Below, in pieces: positions 47,755 through 59,858 of a stretch of DNA of 64,000 nucleotides. Both the position numbers and the translations under genes were made by a program. Each line of letters starts with the position of its first letter. Within the stretch, counting starts at the first letter, position 1. The DNA is from Triatoma infestans. Lineage: Eukaryota > Arthropoda > Insecta > Hemiptera > Reduviidae. The stretch covers positions 1 through 64,000 of the forward strand of contig JAAEAF010003739.1 in NCBI GenBank assembly GCA_011037195.1. Reading direction: 5' to 3'. The notes under the pieces were generated by a model that saw nothing but the letters and a program-made list of their open reading frames with translations, was not told the origin of the DNA and did no database searches.

Positions 47755-50320
47755 ATATATATTTGGAATCTTATATTTCTTTTCTATCGACTGCGGAAAC
47801 ACTTATTGACTCATACTCTACTGCTTCTGTTCACATTTATGGTGATTTCAATCTTAGAGGTTATAGGGATTTTGTGCTGAGTGGAGATGTCTCGCAGCCA
47901 AATATTAGTAAATTGAGAGCTTTTTCTGATGGCTGCAATTTGTTGGGTTTGACTCAGTGTAATGATGAACTTAATTGTGATGGTGTTCTTTTGGATTTAG
48001 TACTGTCTTCAGTACTCATCACGGTTTCTACAGTTACTGATCCTCTTCTGCCTGTGGATGTGTATCATCCTCCCTTATTAACTGACATTCGATATGAATC
48101 TAGTATTAACCACGTAAAGAGGCAATCCTATTTTAACTTTATAAGGCCAACTACAATGATGTAAATAATTTCTTTTTGTCTGTGAAATGGGACGAAATTT
48201 GGAAGTCTGAGGATGTTAATACTAATTTAGGGACCTTCTACAAACTTCTTAATGAAATTAAATTGCGATATATACCTAAATATACTCTGGGTAAGCATAG
48301 CTATCCTGTGTGGTTTTCTAAAGAAATAATTCAGCTTTTAAGGAAGAAGAGAAAATTACATAACAGGTATAAGAAATCTCAGACTACTTTTGTTTATGCT
48401 GCCTTCTCGGATGTCAGAGCTGAGTGTAAGATTAAAATCAAGGAAGCCTACAGTTCCTTCTGCAAACGATCTGGCCATTTACTTCAAATTAATTGCAGAA
48501 CCTTTTGGAAATTTATTAAAAATAAGAAGAAAGGAGTTTCTCTACCATCCGTCCTTGCTTTTGAGGGTTCTCCGATAGACAACCAGAGATTGCTGTCTGA
48601 CAAATTTGCTGATTTCTTTCAGTCAGTATCTACAAAAAATTCTAACATAAGTTGCAATGAACTTCAATTCTTTTCGTCTACCTCTACGCTCTCCTGCATC
48701 CAAGTTTCTGAAAAAGAAGTTTTTGAGAAGATTGTGGCACTGAAACTTACTTCTAGTCCTGGACCTGATGGTTTTCCTGCAAAATTTTTTTTTGAGTGTG
48801 CCCCGTCGCTAGTAGTACCTATTACGTTGTTGTTTAACCTTTCCCTTGCATCTGGTGTTTTTCCTACTCTTTGGAAGCATGTTTATTCGGTTCCTATTCC
48901 TAAGGTGAATAACCTTCAGAATATTGAAGATTAGAGACCGGTTTCTATTATGAACCTATTGGCCAAGCTTTTTGAAATTATTCTGTTGGAGCACTTAAGT
49001 ATATTTAGAGGGGTTATTTCAACGAAACAGCATGGATTCTTAAGTCAACGCTCTACGGTTACAAACTTGGCTTCATTTCTTCATTTTATAGTATGTGAAA
49101 TTAGTAATGGTTTCCAAGTTGATGGTTTATACTGATTTTAAAAAGGCTTTTGACCGTGTGCCTCACTCCTTGTTAGTGAAGAAACTGAAGTTGCTAGGCT
49201 TGTGTGGTCCTATGCTGAAATGGTTTGAAGATTCTCTTCGGGATAGAAAATGCCGGGTGAGGTGGCATTCGGAGGTATCACGTTGGTTTGATGTTGTATC
49301 TGGTGTACCTCAAGGATCACACCTTGGACCATGGCTATTCCTAATTTTTATTAATGACCTACTACTAAGGATCTCGGATGTTGAGGTACTTGCATTTGCG
49401 GATGACTTGAAGTTCTTCCATAAAGTTGCTTCCCAGTCGGACTGCATTATAATTCAAGATACCCTCCGCATTGTTTCTGATGGTGCTGCAGTAATGGCAT
49501 GGAGCTAAATGTTAAAAAATGCCAAGTCATTTCTTTTTATCGCAAAAAGACTTTTATATCATATCAGTACCTCATTGATGGCAAACCATTGGAGAGGACT
49601 CGTAACGTGAAGGATTTAGGAGTTACTCTGAGTCATGACCTCTCTTTCACAAAACAGTTTGAATATGTTTGTAGGAAAGCATCGAGAGCACTGGGTTTTG
49701 TATTAAGGCACACTCGTGATCTTAGAGATCCCAAAGCGGTGCTAACTGTGTACAATGCATACGTTAGAAGCCTTCTTGAGTACGCGTCATTGATTTGGTG
49801 TCCTTACACCAAGAAGGATATAGTCAGACTGGAAGCTATACAAAACCGTTTCATCAGGACTTTTAAGAAAAGGTTACCCAGCGGTGCTACTCATTTATGC
49901 TCTTTGAGTCTAGAAGACGAAATGCTGGTCTTTTATTCTTGAAGAAGCTCTTGAATGGCGAAATTGATTGCATGGAGCTACTTGCTGCCATTCCTTTTCA
50001 TGTACCACCTCGCTGCTTGCGAGTACTTCGCATTTCGTGGTCCCTGCCGTTAAGACTAGTGCGCTGTTCAACGCTGACGTTATTTGTAGAATATGCAGGT
50101 CATGGAATGAATATATTCCTGGTGATGTGGGTTTTCAAATGGCATCTGGACTTTTCAAAAAACATTTTTGCATTACTGGAAGATTAAATTGTTAAATGAA
50201 CATGTATTATTTTACTATTATTATTTTATGTATCACTGTATGTATCACATGTAATGACTTCAACCATAAGGTTTACGCCGTTTGTTGATAAAAATATAAT
50301 AAATAAATAAATATATATAC
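47755..50320 (+). mobile_element. Jockey-like LINE, 5'-truncated copy 1
   Basis: The element starts inside the endonuclease (YGDFNLRG, later LDLVLSS), continues through the RT (SSPGPDGFPAKFF; YTDFKKAFDRVPH; SGVPQGSHLGPWLF; AFADDLKFF with catalytic DD intact) and the C-terminal domain (SLIWCPYTKK; ICRSWNEYIP), and has its stop at about 50195. There is no RNase H. A short 3' UTR ends in AATA repeats near 50310. Defects: a frameshift near 48150, a TAG at 48932-48934, a 2-bp loss near 49125, and frameshifts near 49485 and 49905. The copy at 57.4-59.3 kb is the same family in opposite orientation. Confidence 0.85.
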
Positions 50321-50464
50321 AAACCTACATTAGGTGGAGACCCCATCCGCTAGAAACATGTGTTATCGTGTCCTCGGAGGAGATCTGAAATTATGTATTT
50401 CTGGTGAAAAGTGAATTTCGTAAGTTTGACATGATCACAATATTTCCTCATAGTGCATTTATTA

Positions 50465-51180
50465 TTATCAAAAAACGGGTGCCCAAAGGCGCGGGACCTA
50501 ACCCTATGTGGCTCTTATCCCCCGATACCCCCCGTAACCCCTTAATTAATCTCCCCCGGTAACTTGCCGGTTAATCTGCAATATCCCAAGATATCCCTAA
50601 ACTCCAACTCGCCAAGGCAATCCTGCGGGAGTGGTGTCCTCCCAAATATACGAAACCTAGTTCCAGCGAAACGGGGACACTGACATAAGTAGTGATACAC
50701 CGTTTCCCTAACTCCGTCATCACAGTTCTGACAAATGGGACTCCGCGTCCTCCCTATGTTAAACAAGTGACTGGACATCCAAGTGTCCCAAGTGACTGGA
50801 CACCCACTATCCCTACCAAGGTCCTCAAACCCGTCCTACTAAGAGACAGGATATACTCCGAAATTCCCTGCTTGCTTGCCTTTATAAATCTTTTAGCTTG
50901 AAGGCACCCCTGCGTGTCCTCCCAGCGTTTCTCCAAAGCTCTCGTCTCCCAAAGTCTAATCTGTTTGTCGCGAAACGTCTTTGTAACGGCCAGGGCTGGT
51001 TCAGCCCTGGTAATGATGATCCCTCCCTGGCCAGCCGATCCGCCCTCTCATTGCCCTCTATACCCGCATGTCCGGGTATCCAATAGAAATGCACCTTACC
51101 CCTCCGAGCCAAAGCGTTAAGCCTTCTCCTACATTCTCCCACTAATTTCGAACTCCACCAAGGCTTACTCAAAGCCCTTA
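50465..51180 (-). mobile_element. I-like LINE 3' end with RNase H (family D)
   Basis: Minus strand: RNase H end VHFYWIPGHAGIEGNERADR (about 51095-51030), then LWRNAGRTRRG, then after a frameshift the cysteine/histidine tail SPICQNCDDGVRETVYHYLC (about 50740-50680) and the stop at 50542. The 3' UTR carries ggataagagccac and gggcacccg and ends in TAATAA repeats. TAA-repeat tails are typical of the I clade. GC content is visibly above the surrounding intron, so the insertion is relatively recent. The 5' truncation is near 51.18 kb. Confidence 0.78.
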
Positions 51181-52369
51181 GTGCATTTAGTCAATAATAA
51201 TGGTAAATCTCGTTCCAAGTGCTGTTTTTATTAATAAATGGTCAAAGAACTGGCCATTCCCTCATTTTAAAGAGTTGTAAACAGTAAATTTTGTTTTCAT
51301 AAATTAAAGGAAAAGTTTTATAGTTGAAATATAAAACTGGACCAGAAGGAGTTTTGCTGTTAATGATTGAATTCAGTTGGGAATAAAATATTACTTGGAA
51401 TATTGTTGGCGGCAAAACCAGGGGCCTTTATAACAACAATACAATTGGATAAAGTGTTTCCATATTTAATTTTCAATACTTCCCTCCCTTCCTCACGCCA
51501 GCCCAGCTACTTTTCCTTTTACAAGCAGATTGGGCTAACAAAGGATGAAGAGAGAAGATTGGGCCCCATGGAAAAACAGCAAGCCGTATATAGAGTGCTC
51601 TCTTTGTTTGGATAAAAGCACTTTCCAATTGGGTTATCAAAGTAAAATCTTAGAACCAGTTTTTAGAATTGGTTGCGTGTAACACCCAAGAGACCAAAAA
51701 CCCGATGGTCTTCAGTTTTAAAGCCTATCTACTACATAGCTTGGGAGATAGAGTGAGAGAGAGAATGAGAATGAACCACAATACAATTCTATAATAAGAC
51801 AAAGTTGTAATTACCAAGTTTTACTTAAGTGTTATGATGATGCTTCATCTTGCCAGATTTCCTTTCTCACTTAACATCTTTAGATTAAGGCTTTTCCCTC
51901 TATAGAAAGTTTTAACAATTCATTTTCACCTACTGAATGATAGTAGGCAGGTAGCCTTTTAATTCTTAATGAATTCTGCTAACATGTTCAGCCACTTCTA
52001 GCAGTTGGTACGTAGTTAGTTGGTTAAAATTTCTTGGAATCCAGAGTTTTATAAACTAACAGATAAACTTATCCAAGATATATTTCTGTCATGGTTTCAA
52101 ATAAATAAAGAAAATTTAACGTTTTATCTTAAATTATTGTTTAATCAATTAAATGTTTTTACAATTTTCCTGTTATGTTGAATTTTCTTTATTACCCCCT
52201 AGTTCGGGTGGGGGGGGGTCGTTTATTTGAAAATCAATTCTGACAATTTTTTTTTTAAACTTGCAATTTACTAACTGTGATTCCATCACTTACACATAAA
52301 AATGGCGCTGATTACACTGGATTACCTGACAATTCGCTCGCTAGTTTAAATTTAAGCCTAACTTTAAGC

Positions 52370-52580
52370 CTCTCAGAATCTCTCTAAAAATCTTTTTTTT
52401 TCCTGGAACACATTTTTCAAATCAAAATGATACTTTATGAACATGTGTCAGTCAATCATTTCAGTCATAATAAAATCATTCAAAGCGTGTTTTGAGAAAA
52501 TTGCGATAATTTAAATAAAGATTCACTTTCGATTTTCCGATTTTCATCCAAACGTGCAATTTTAGTAGTGCATTTAATTT
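52370..52580 (+). repeat. Family A repeat, diverged fragment
   Basis: tttttcaaatcaaaatgata, cgtgttttgagaaaattgcg and cgattttccgattttcatcc keep the family order. It is followed by a small tandem of aaataggtggt-like units (52590-52640). Confidence 0.45.
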
Positions 52581-52969
52581 ACCCTAACATTAAATAGGTG
52601 GTACAAATAGATGGTGTACCCAAACATCAAATAGGTGGTGTACAATACATGGTACTAACGATTGGCTGGTGGATGATGGATCCAAGTTCCACAATCACTG
52701 TCATGTCAAAATTTGTTTTGCTCGGGATAAAGTTTTTTTATCTCATATTTTTACTCATCAATTTTTGCAACTCTGATAATAAGACAATTGGAGGGGAGAC
52801 ATAGACTTGGACATTCCACACATAACTATTGGAAGGAAAATTAAGCTTCGCCTCGTATCTATTTAGTTGCAATATGGAGAGAAAAGTTAGGCGCCTCTCT
52901 TTACTGCTTTGTTTTACAATCTTCCATTCTGATACCACGTATTAGTCTAATAATCAAGCTGTGTAGCTG

Positions 52970-53008
52970 GAACCTGAAGAAGCCTATTGCAATATGGGCA
53001 AAACATAC
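52970..53008 (+). repeat. Decayed hammerhead-like motif
   Basis: CTGAAGA, extra A, then GCCTAT and ATATGGGC able to pair around a small loop, then AAAACATAC where GAAACGTC would be expected. The layout equals the intact motif at 34.06 kb, with the last core blocks changed by G-to-A and C-to-A/T type substitutions. It is probably a dead copy of the same class. Confidence 0.35.
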
Positions 53009-53194
53009 AATGAATTTATACGGTCGGCAATTTCTTTACGGCCCCGCAGAAAAAGAAAAAGGTCGGCCATGAGGTGCCAGAAGATTCAGAAGCCTCATAT
53101 AGAAATAGCAAAAACTTCTTCCAACAAAACAATGAAGGTCAAAGATTATTTAAGCTTTGAACCCATGCTTGCACAATCATATTCTCTATACTCC

Positions 53195-53290
53195 CTATTT
53201 GCGCATTGGACTAGCATACAGAGATCCCGGCTTCGAGTTCAGCAGTCCTGCCCTTAGCTTTTTTTCATCCTAGGTCCTCTGAAATATAAT
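53195..53290 (+). repeat. SINE head fragment
   Basis: gcgcattggactagcat and a B-box-like cttcgagttc followed by cagtcctgccc and tttttcatcctagg correspond to 59595-59665 of the complete SINE. The rest of the body is missing here and appears from 53750. Confidence 0.5.
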
Positions 53291-53749
53291 TGTGATGTGT
53301 TGTATGTTTGTAGTAGCACGAGCTGTTTAGTAAAAGGGCTTGTATGTATGTTTGAGGTAGAAGTATTAGTAATAATCAAGAGAGCACCACTGTTTTTGAA
53401 ATCAATATATTTTCTAAGTGAATTTAAATAGCTTTATAATATCACAGCGATTAAGTATAAATCAATTAATTATCTAGATCAAATGCTAAACTCTTATGTT
53501 TTAACTTATAACTGGCACAATCCTGATGCGTTCTCCTTGGTGTCTACAAGTCTGTCCTGGAAAGAATGTCTTTTCTTTGTTCCTTCAGTTCCTCCCCTGT
53601 GAGGAGAAGGGGGTAGTATAATGCCATCAAGGTTGATCAACTTTTAATAACTGTACTCTTCTACCTGCGTGTACCTTTTTTGCGAACGAGCTTGCATTTT
53701 CTCATAATTTTATTTTCTTTAAATAAAATAGTTAAAGTTTCTTGCCTCC

Positions 53750-53925
53750 ATCACACCTCTATAGCTCATTGTCCGGTGATGGGCAATATTGCCTGTAACG
53801 AGAAGACCCTCTGCCGTAGGCCGGCCGTGCACTGAGAAGGCTGCGAATTTTGGAGTAGCTATTTGGGTCCAGAAGGGCTTTGGATAGCGTAGGGCTTATC
53901 CCTTCCCACATATGATTGAAATCCT
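53750..53925 (+). repeat. SINE body joined to family B LINE tail
   Basis: 53755-53845 is the SINE body (tagctcattgtccggtgatg; ggccggccgtgcactgagaa). It runs straight into gtagctatttgggtcc and gctttggatagcgtaggg (53855-53905), the 3' tail of the family B LINE. This could be two adjacent insertions, or a SINE subtype that borrowed the LINE tail for mobilisation. Confidence 0.5.
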
Positions 53926-55254
53926 CCCTATCCTGCTATAGCTTGCGGAAATTATAGAGGAATTTCTATCCTCAACTATGCATCTCAACTAATCCTTATT
54001 ATTCAATTTAATAAGGGATTAAATTTATGCTGGGCGGGAAATAGGAAAGTTTAAAATGGATTCCGCAAAGGTAAGTCTACGTTGATCAGATCTTTACTCT
54101 TCGAATTCTTCTTGAGTCATTTTCATTGATTTCTAAACAAACTTCATCTCTTGATCTCTAACAACGAGAAGAAGTGTTGTACGGGAATCTTGAAAGAAAG
54201 TATCTACAGCGGGATATTCGTTCACATACTTGGAGAAAAAGATAAACGACGAAATTAAAGCACCATATAAGCAGCTAGATGCTCACCCAAGTTATCAAGT
54301 TCGCCACATAGCGATGGGCTGGCCATTCTGGGATATTCATTTCCAATATATATGGAACAAGACGAGTTGGTCGGCCTAGCCTGAGATTGTGTGTGTAGCT
54401 GCTGACACACAAACGCTGTTTAATGTACGTAACTCGAAGGTGGCTGCAGCAATGGATTGAGATGACTGACTGGTGGTCATTGTTGAGCAGGCCAAGACGC
54501 AGGCTTTGGGTCGTAGCGCCCATTTCACAACATCAAGATACTGACGCCACCTCAGGCCAAAAACCTTAACGTTTTGGATGATAATGACCGCAGGGCGTCT
54601 GAAGAAATGGCTGGTCAACTTTCCTCTTTGGGTTAAGTTCCAAATTACTTAAATAGAGGAGCGACCTAGGACACTCTTTCCTCGATGAACCGTATTCGCT
54701 TTACCTGAGTTTATTTTTAGAAATTATTCAATTCTAACTAGAAAGTGTCAATAATAGAAGATATATATTTACATGTGAAGATATTGTAATAAGGAAGGAT
54801 CTCGGTTTTGGGTGTGTGTATTGAAAGCAAATTAATAGGTATATATTGCGTACACATGTATGCGAAATATGAATAGTGGTGAATTGGTTAACATAGTACA
54901 GTGTCAGGCGGTAATACCAGATGCAGGTAGTACGCACTATTGGTTCAATACTAACCGGCAGGAGAGTGAGTGGAGAGGCTAATACATCTCTCTAACTCAA
55001 AATAGAGGATGCGATTTATGAGCGTACGTTTGTCTTCCCATATCACATACCGCACGGCTATGATAATCTCCTCACTCCATGCTTTCTGTATTGTGTACAT
55101 TGATCCCACCAAGCATACACATACAAGAAATCTATCCACCAGCTGTGTGAGTCAATTTGGCGGGAAGTAACATCATCATTCATAGCAGAGATATCAACCC
55201 TATTGGAAATTTGCAGATCTCTTCCATCCCTCTACCGACACACAATTCCTTTTT

Positions 55255-55830
55255 TTTTTTACTTTCTCTTACTATTGGTGAGAGGAAATATTGCGATCGT
55301 GCCAAACTTTCAATATCGCGTTTTCACCGGAAGTAACTGTTTTGAAGTTCACAGTGTATGAAATTATTTTACTTTTTATAATCTTTTAGCGAATGTTCTG
55401 AATGTGGATCCATGTGTGTCTGTTTATGAGGGAAAAAATGAAAGAGATCGGCTGCAATTTTTTTTTTTTTAACATTCCTTTGACCCCGTGTATTTACATA
55501 AATATCTATCACTTTTATGTGAAACATTTCTGTGGAAATTTATTTAGTAACGTTGAGACTTGCTCTAAAGTGCCACTTCGATACAATGTATGGTCCTGCT
55601 AACTATATAATATTAATAGCCATTAGAAGCAATGCCAGTATTCCAAATTTGAAGAAAATCGTCTAACAAGACGTACAACTTTACAGATAGATTTTTGTCT
55701 GTTTCGTAATATACTTTAACGGATTTCCTTTAAATTTGGAATTGCTAACTGCACAGATCACTTTTATTTGAAAGTTTTCCCCCCCAAAAAATTATTCTAC
55801 TTTTTAGGATTTTGTGCGTTAAATTTGAAA
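55255..55830 (-). repeat. Family A repeat
   Basis: It starts tactttctcttactattggt followed by attgcgatcgtgcc and ttcaccggaagta. Later come atgtgaaacatttctgtgga and agtgccacttcgatacaatg. Its outer right end is missing. Confidence 0.62.
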
Positions 55831-56194
55831 TATATAGGATTGATAGAATATTTATAAATATTAATATTTTTAATTCCAAAAAATTTATCAAAAGAATAAA
55901 TATTTCTTTTTTAAATAATAAATCTTCACTTTTAATTGTTGTGACAATTATGCAGTTTTTTAATTTTCTTTTGTCCTCTGCTCTGGTTGTTAACTCGTCA
56001 AAAATATAGCTTTTTGTTTTTACCTTTCTTTTTTTCCATTATTTACCTTCGTCTTTCTCTTATGAATAATTTCTTTGTAATTACGTCAGAGCCTAATTGA
56101 GAATAACCTTTAGTATTTTTATTTTAGCGGAGAAATTATTTATATGATAAAACTAGCCAACTACCCACGGCTGTAAACTTATTTAATAAACGTA

Positions 56195-56690
56195 TTAAAG
56201 AAGTAATTGTAAAACAATCACTCAACTTTCTCGTATTGCATTATTCACAGTAATTGATAGGCAATTTTTGTTCTTGTAATTTTTTTTTAATTTTCCAAAA
56301 TATCTTGAAAGCGGTTCATCGTAGTAAATTTGGCTTTCTCTTAAACCCTTCGAAGTGGAATCACCTGTTATTGACAAGATCTTAAAAACGATGGAGAGGA
56401 AGGGGACCGTTAGTCTATTTACTAAACCAGTTTAATACACTATTTATGGTAACCACAGTAATAGTTTTTAATATGTCTGTACTATTTGTCTTCTATATTA
56501 TTGATATGATTATGGAAAAAATTTAATATTTCACACTTAAGCGGCACTTTCCCGGAGGGAGGCGGAGCTTTCCGGATATAAATATTTAAACCATTTTTTT
56601 GCACACTCACGGAATTCAAGTTCAAATTAGAAAGTGTGACATGGTTGCAATATTTTCTCTTAAAAGCTGAAGAAAAAGTAAAAGTCATTT
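56195..56690 (+). repeat. Family A repeat, internally shortened
   Basis: It starts aaacaatcactcaactttct, has aaatatcttgaaagcggttc, and ends with gacatggttgcaatattttc and gaagaaaaagtaaaag. Both ends are recognisable, and the middle is shorter and diverged. Confidence 0.55.
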
Positions 56691-57404
56691 GTGAAATTAG
56701 GTACATTTTCTGAATGCATTACTAAAATTTGGTGGAACCGTAACAATACATTGATGGTAATTTAGTGGCTGTCCTGGAACAGAGCTTTCTCTCCATCCAT
56801 TTAAATCAATTTTCTCAGGAAAATGTTACTGATAAAAGTGATAAAAATATGTAGTTAGCATCAACATTTGTTCCTAACCTATCAATGTTCATCAGTTATC
56901 CATTCTTTTCAGAAGTGTGAATAAAATGGAGTGAATGTTCGGATAGATACATCATAGATCAAATTTCATATTCATAATCTACAATGAAACAGAGAAATTT
57001 TGTTTATACCTCCGAAAATTTATTCTTTCAAACTTTCGTTTTCCATAAGCCGAAATATTTGCGATTTTGTCATTTTTGGGGGGGAGGTCGTTTTGTATTG
57101 TCTATAAATATTTTTGACAGGGGATTGAAGTTTGGAATAGTTGAATATTAAATGTTATTATAAGGCAACATTACCTGGAAATTACGTTTTGTGTAGCGCA
57201 TGGCTGGGATTATGCATGTTCTATTTCACTTGCTCTTGAAGTTTCTCACACTTTATACCGCAACTGCGAGATTCCATGAATTATTAAAATTGCCAAAGTC
57301 ATATAGTGTTTTCTCCTACTTTGATCCAAACCATGTATATAATAATAATACCTACTGAGACTTAAACAAAGAAAAATAGAAATCAATCTAATCTCAGTCT
57401 AACT

Positions 57405-59276
57405 ATCATTATTATTATTTATTTTATTTCTTTATCAACAAACGGCGTAAGCCTTATGGTTGAAGTCATTACAAGTGATACATAAAGTGATACATAAATA
57501 TAATAATAGTAAAATAATACATGCACATTTAACAGTAAAACTTCAAGTACTGAAAAAATGTTTCTTGAAAAGTCCAGACGCCATTTGGAAATCCACATCA
57601 CTAGGAATATACTCATTCCATGACCTGCATATTCTACAAATGATGTCAGCGTTGAACAGCGCATTAGTCTTTACGGCAGGGACCACGAAATGCGAAGTAC
57701 TGCGCAAGCAGCGAGGTGGAACATGAAAAGGAATGGCAGCAAGTAGCTCCATGCAATCAATTTCACCATTCAAGAGCTTCTTTAAGAATAAAAGAACAGC
57801 ATTACGTCTTCTAGACTCTAGAGAGCAGAAATGAGTAGCACCGCTGGATAACATTTTGTTAAAAGTCCTGATAAAACGGTTTTGTATAGCTTCAAGTCTA
57901 GCTATATCCCCTTCTTAGTGTAAGGACACCAAATCAACGATGCATACTCAAGAAGGCTTCTAACATATACATTATACACAGTTAGCACCGCTTTGGGATC
58001 TCTAAGATCACGAGTGTGCCTTATTACAAAACCCAGTGCTCTCGATGCTTTCCTAAATACATATTCAAACTGATTCGTGAAAGAGATGTCATGACTCAAA
58101 GTAACTCCTAGATCCTTCACGTTACGAGTCCTCTTCAATGGTTTGCCATCAATGAGGTACTGATATTATATAAAACTCTTTTTACGATAAAAAGAAAAGA
58201 CTTGGCATTTTTTAACATCAAGCTCCATGCCATTACTGCAGCACCAGTCAGAAACAATGCGGAGGGTATCTTGAATTATAATGCAGTCCGACTGAGAAGC
58301 AACTTTATGGAAAAACTTCAAGTCGTTCGCAAATGTAAGCACCTCAACATCCGAGATCCTTAGTAGTAGGTCGTTAATAAAAATTAGGAAGAGCCACGGT
58401 CCAAGGCGTGATCCTTGAGGTACATCAGATACAGCATCGAACCAACGTGATACCTCCGAATGCCACCTCACCCGGCATTTTCTATCCCGAAGGTAATCTT
58501 CAAACCACTTCAGCATAGGACCACACAAGCCTAACAACTTCAGTTTCTCCAATAACAAGGTGTGAGGCACACGGTCAAAAGCCTTTTTAAAATCAGTATA
58601 AATCACATCAACCTGGAAACCATTACTAATTTCACCTGCTATAAAATGAAGAAATGAAGCGAAGTTTGTAACCGTAGAGCGTTGACTTAAAAATCCATGC
58701 TGTTTCGTTGAAATAACCCCTCTAAATATACTTAAGTGCTCCAACAGTATAATTTCAAAAAGCTTGGCCAATACGTTCATAATAGAAATCGGTCAGTAAT
58801 CTTCAATATTCTGAGGGTTATTCACCTTAGGTATAGGAACCGAATAAACATGCTTCCAAAGAGTAGGAAAAACACCAGATGCAAGGGAAAGGTTAAACAA
58901 CAATGTAATAGGTACTACTAGCGACGGGGCACACTCAAAAAAAAATTTTGCAGGAAAACCATCAGGTCCAGGACTAGAAGTAAGTTTCAGTGCCACAATC
59001 TTCTCAAAAACTTCTTTTTCAGAAACTTGGATGCAGGAGAGCGTAGAGGTAGACGAAAAGAATTGAAGTTCATTGCAACTTATGTTAGAATTTTTTGTAG
59101 ATACTAACTGAAAGAAATCAGCAAATTTGTCAGACAGCAATCTCTGGTTGTCTATCGGAGAACCCTCAAAAGCAAGGACGGATGGTAGAGAAACTCCTTT
59201 CTTCTTATTTTTAATAAATTTCCAAAAGGTTCTGCAATTAACTTGATGTAAATGGCCATATCGTTTGCAGAAGGAA
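57405..59276 (-). mobile_element. Jockey-like LINE, 5'-truncated copy 2 (inverted)
   Basis: This minus-strand copy of the same LINE as 47.8-50.3 kb is nearly identical over about 1.87 kb. It begins at the equivalent of 48449 (ttccttctgcaaacga) and runs to the AT-rich tail at 57405. RT motifs: YTDFKKAFDRVPH, SDVPQGSRLGPWLF, and TFANDLKFF, where the first catalytic Asp of FADD is Asn (58330-58340). A TGA follows IEDY near 58791, one codon after the position of copy 1's TAG. Further breaks lie near 58165, 57900 and 57850. It cannot encode an active enzyme. Confidence 0.85.
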
Positions 59277-59570
59277 CATTTCACTTCTAATAAAAACAAT
59301 ATTTGCGAGCGAATGCAAAGAAAATTTGCTAAATTGAATAAATATATAGAAAGGTTCTGTTTTTTGGCTGGACGCGTATATTAAATTTGTAATATCTGTA
59401 ATTTTCATGATCCACCGTTTGAAGCGTGATCTCTTGTAATGAACACGCGTTATGGCACTGGAAACCAATCATAACTCTTCGGAATTTTCTCTGTAATCCT
59501 TACACCGTTCATGCATTTAGTTTATCATAGTTGTGTATTGTATTATATACTGTTAGAAATAAATGAAGAG

Positions 59571-59797
59571 GGAAGGGATTAGCTCAGTGGTAGCGCGTTG
59601 GACTCCTATGCGGCCAACCAGATTCGAGTCCAGTGCTGCCTTTTGATTTTCTTCTTAGCAGCCTGTACAGCTCACTGTACGGAGATGGACAGTGTTTTCT
59701 GTAGCGAGAGAAACACTGTTTGGAGGCCGGCAGTACACTGATAAGGCTCCGCTCACCCATGACAGCAAATGTTAGCGCGTCATAAACTTGAAAGATA
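59571..59797 (+). mobile_element. tRNA-derived SINE, full copy
   Basis: The tRNA-like head has an A box TAGCTCAGTGG (59580-59590) and a B box GATTCGAGTCC (59621-59631). It is followed by a tRNA-unrelated body containing tgtacagctcactgtacgg. The flanks aaataaatgaagag (about 59557-59570) and aaataaatgaaaag (59797-59810) look like a 14-bp target duplication with one mismatch. Related pieces lie at 35.4, 35.9, 53.2 and 53.75 kb, all on the plus strand. Confidence 0.7.
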
Positions 59798-59833
59798 AAT
59801 AAATGAAAAGAGAAAATATTAATAAAAGCTGCC

Positions 59834-59858
59834 TAATAATAATAATAATAATAATAAT
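59834..59858. repeat. AAT microsatellite
   Basis: (AAT)n of about eight units, 35 bp downstream of the complete SINE. Confidence 0.9.

Noticed and set aside
53994..54640. Mixed-composition stretch with several short frames on both strands
   Set aside because: It looks like an old insertion, but no protein motif, terminal repeat or tail could be identified.
59571..59640. Apparent tRNA gene with A and B boxes
   Set aside because: It continues into a SINE body shared with 35.4 and 53.8 kb and is flanked by a target-like repeat; the acceptor arm does not close as in a functional tRNA.
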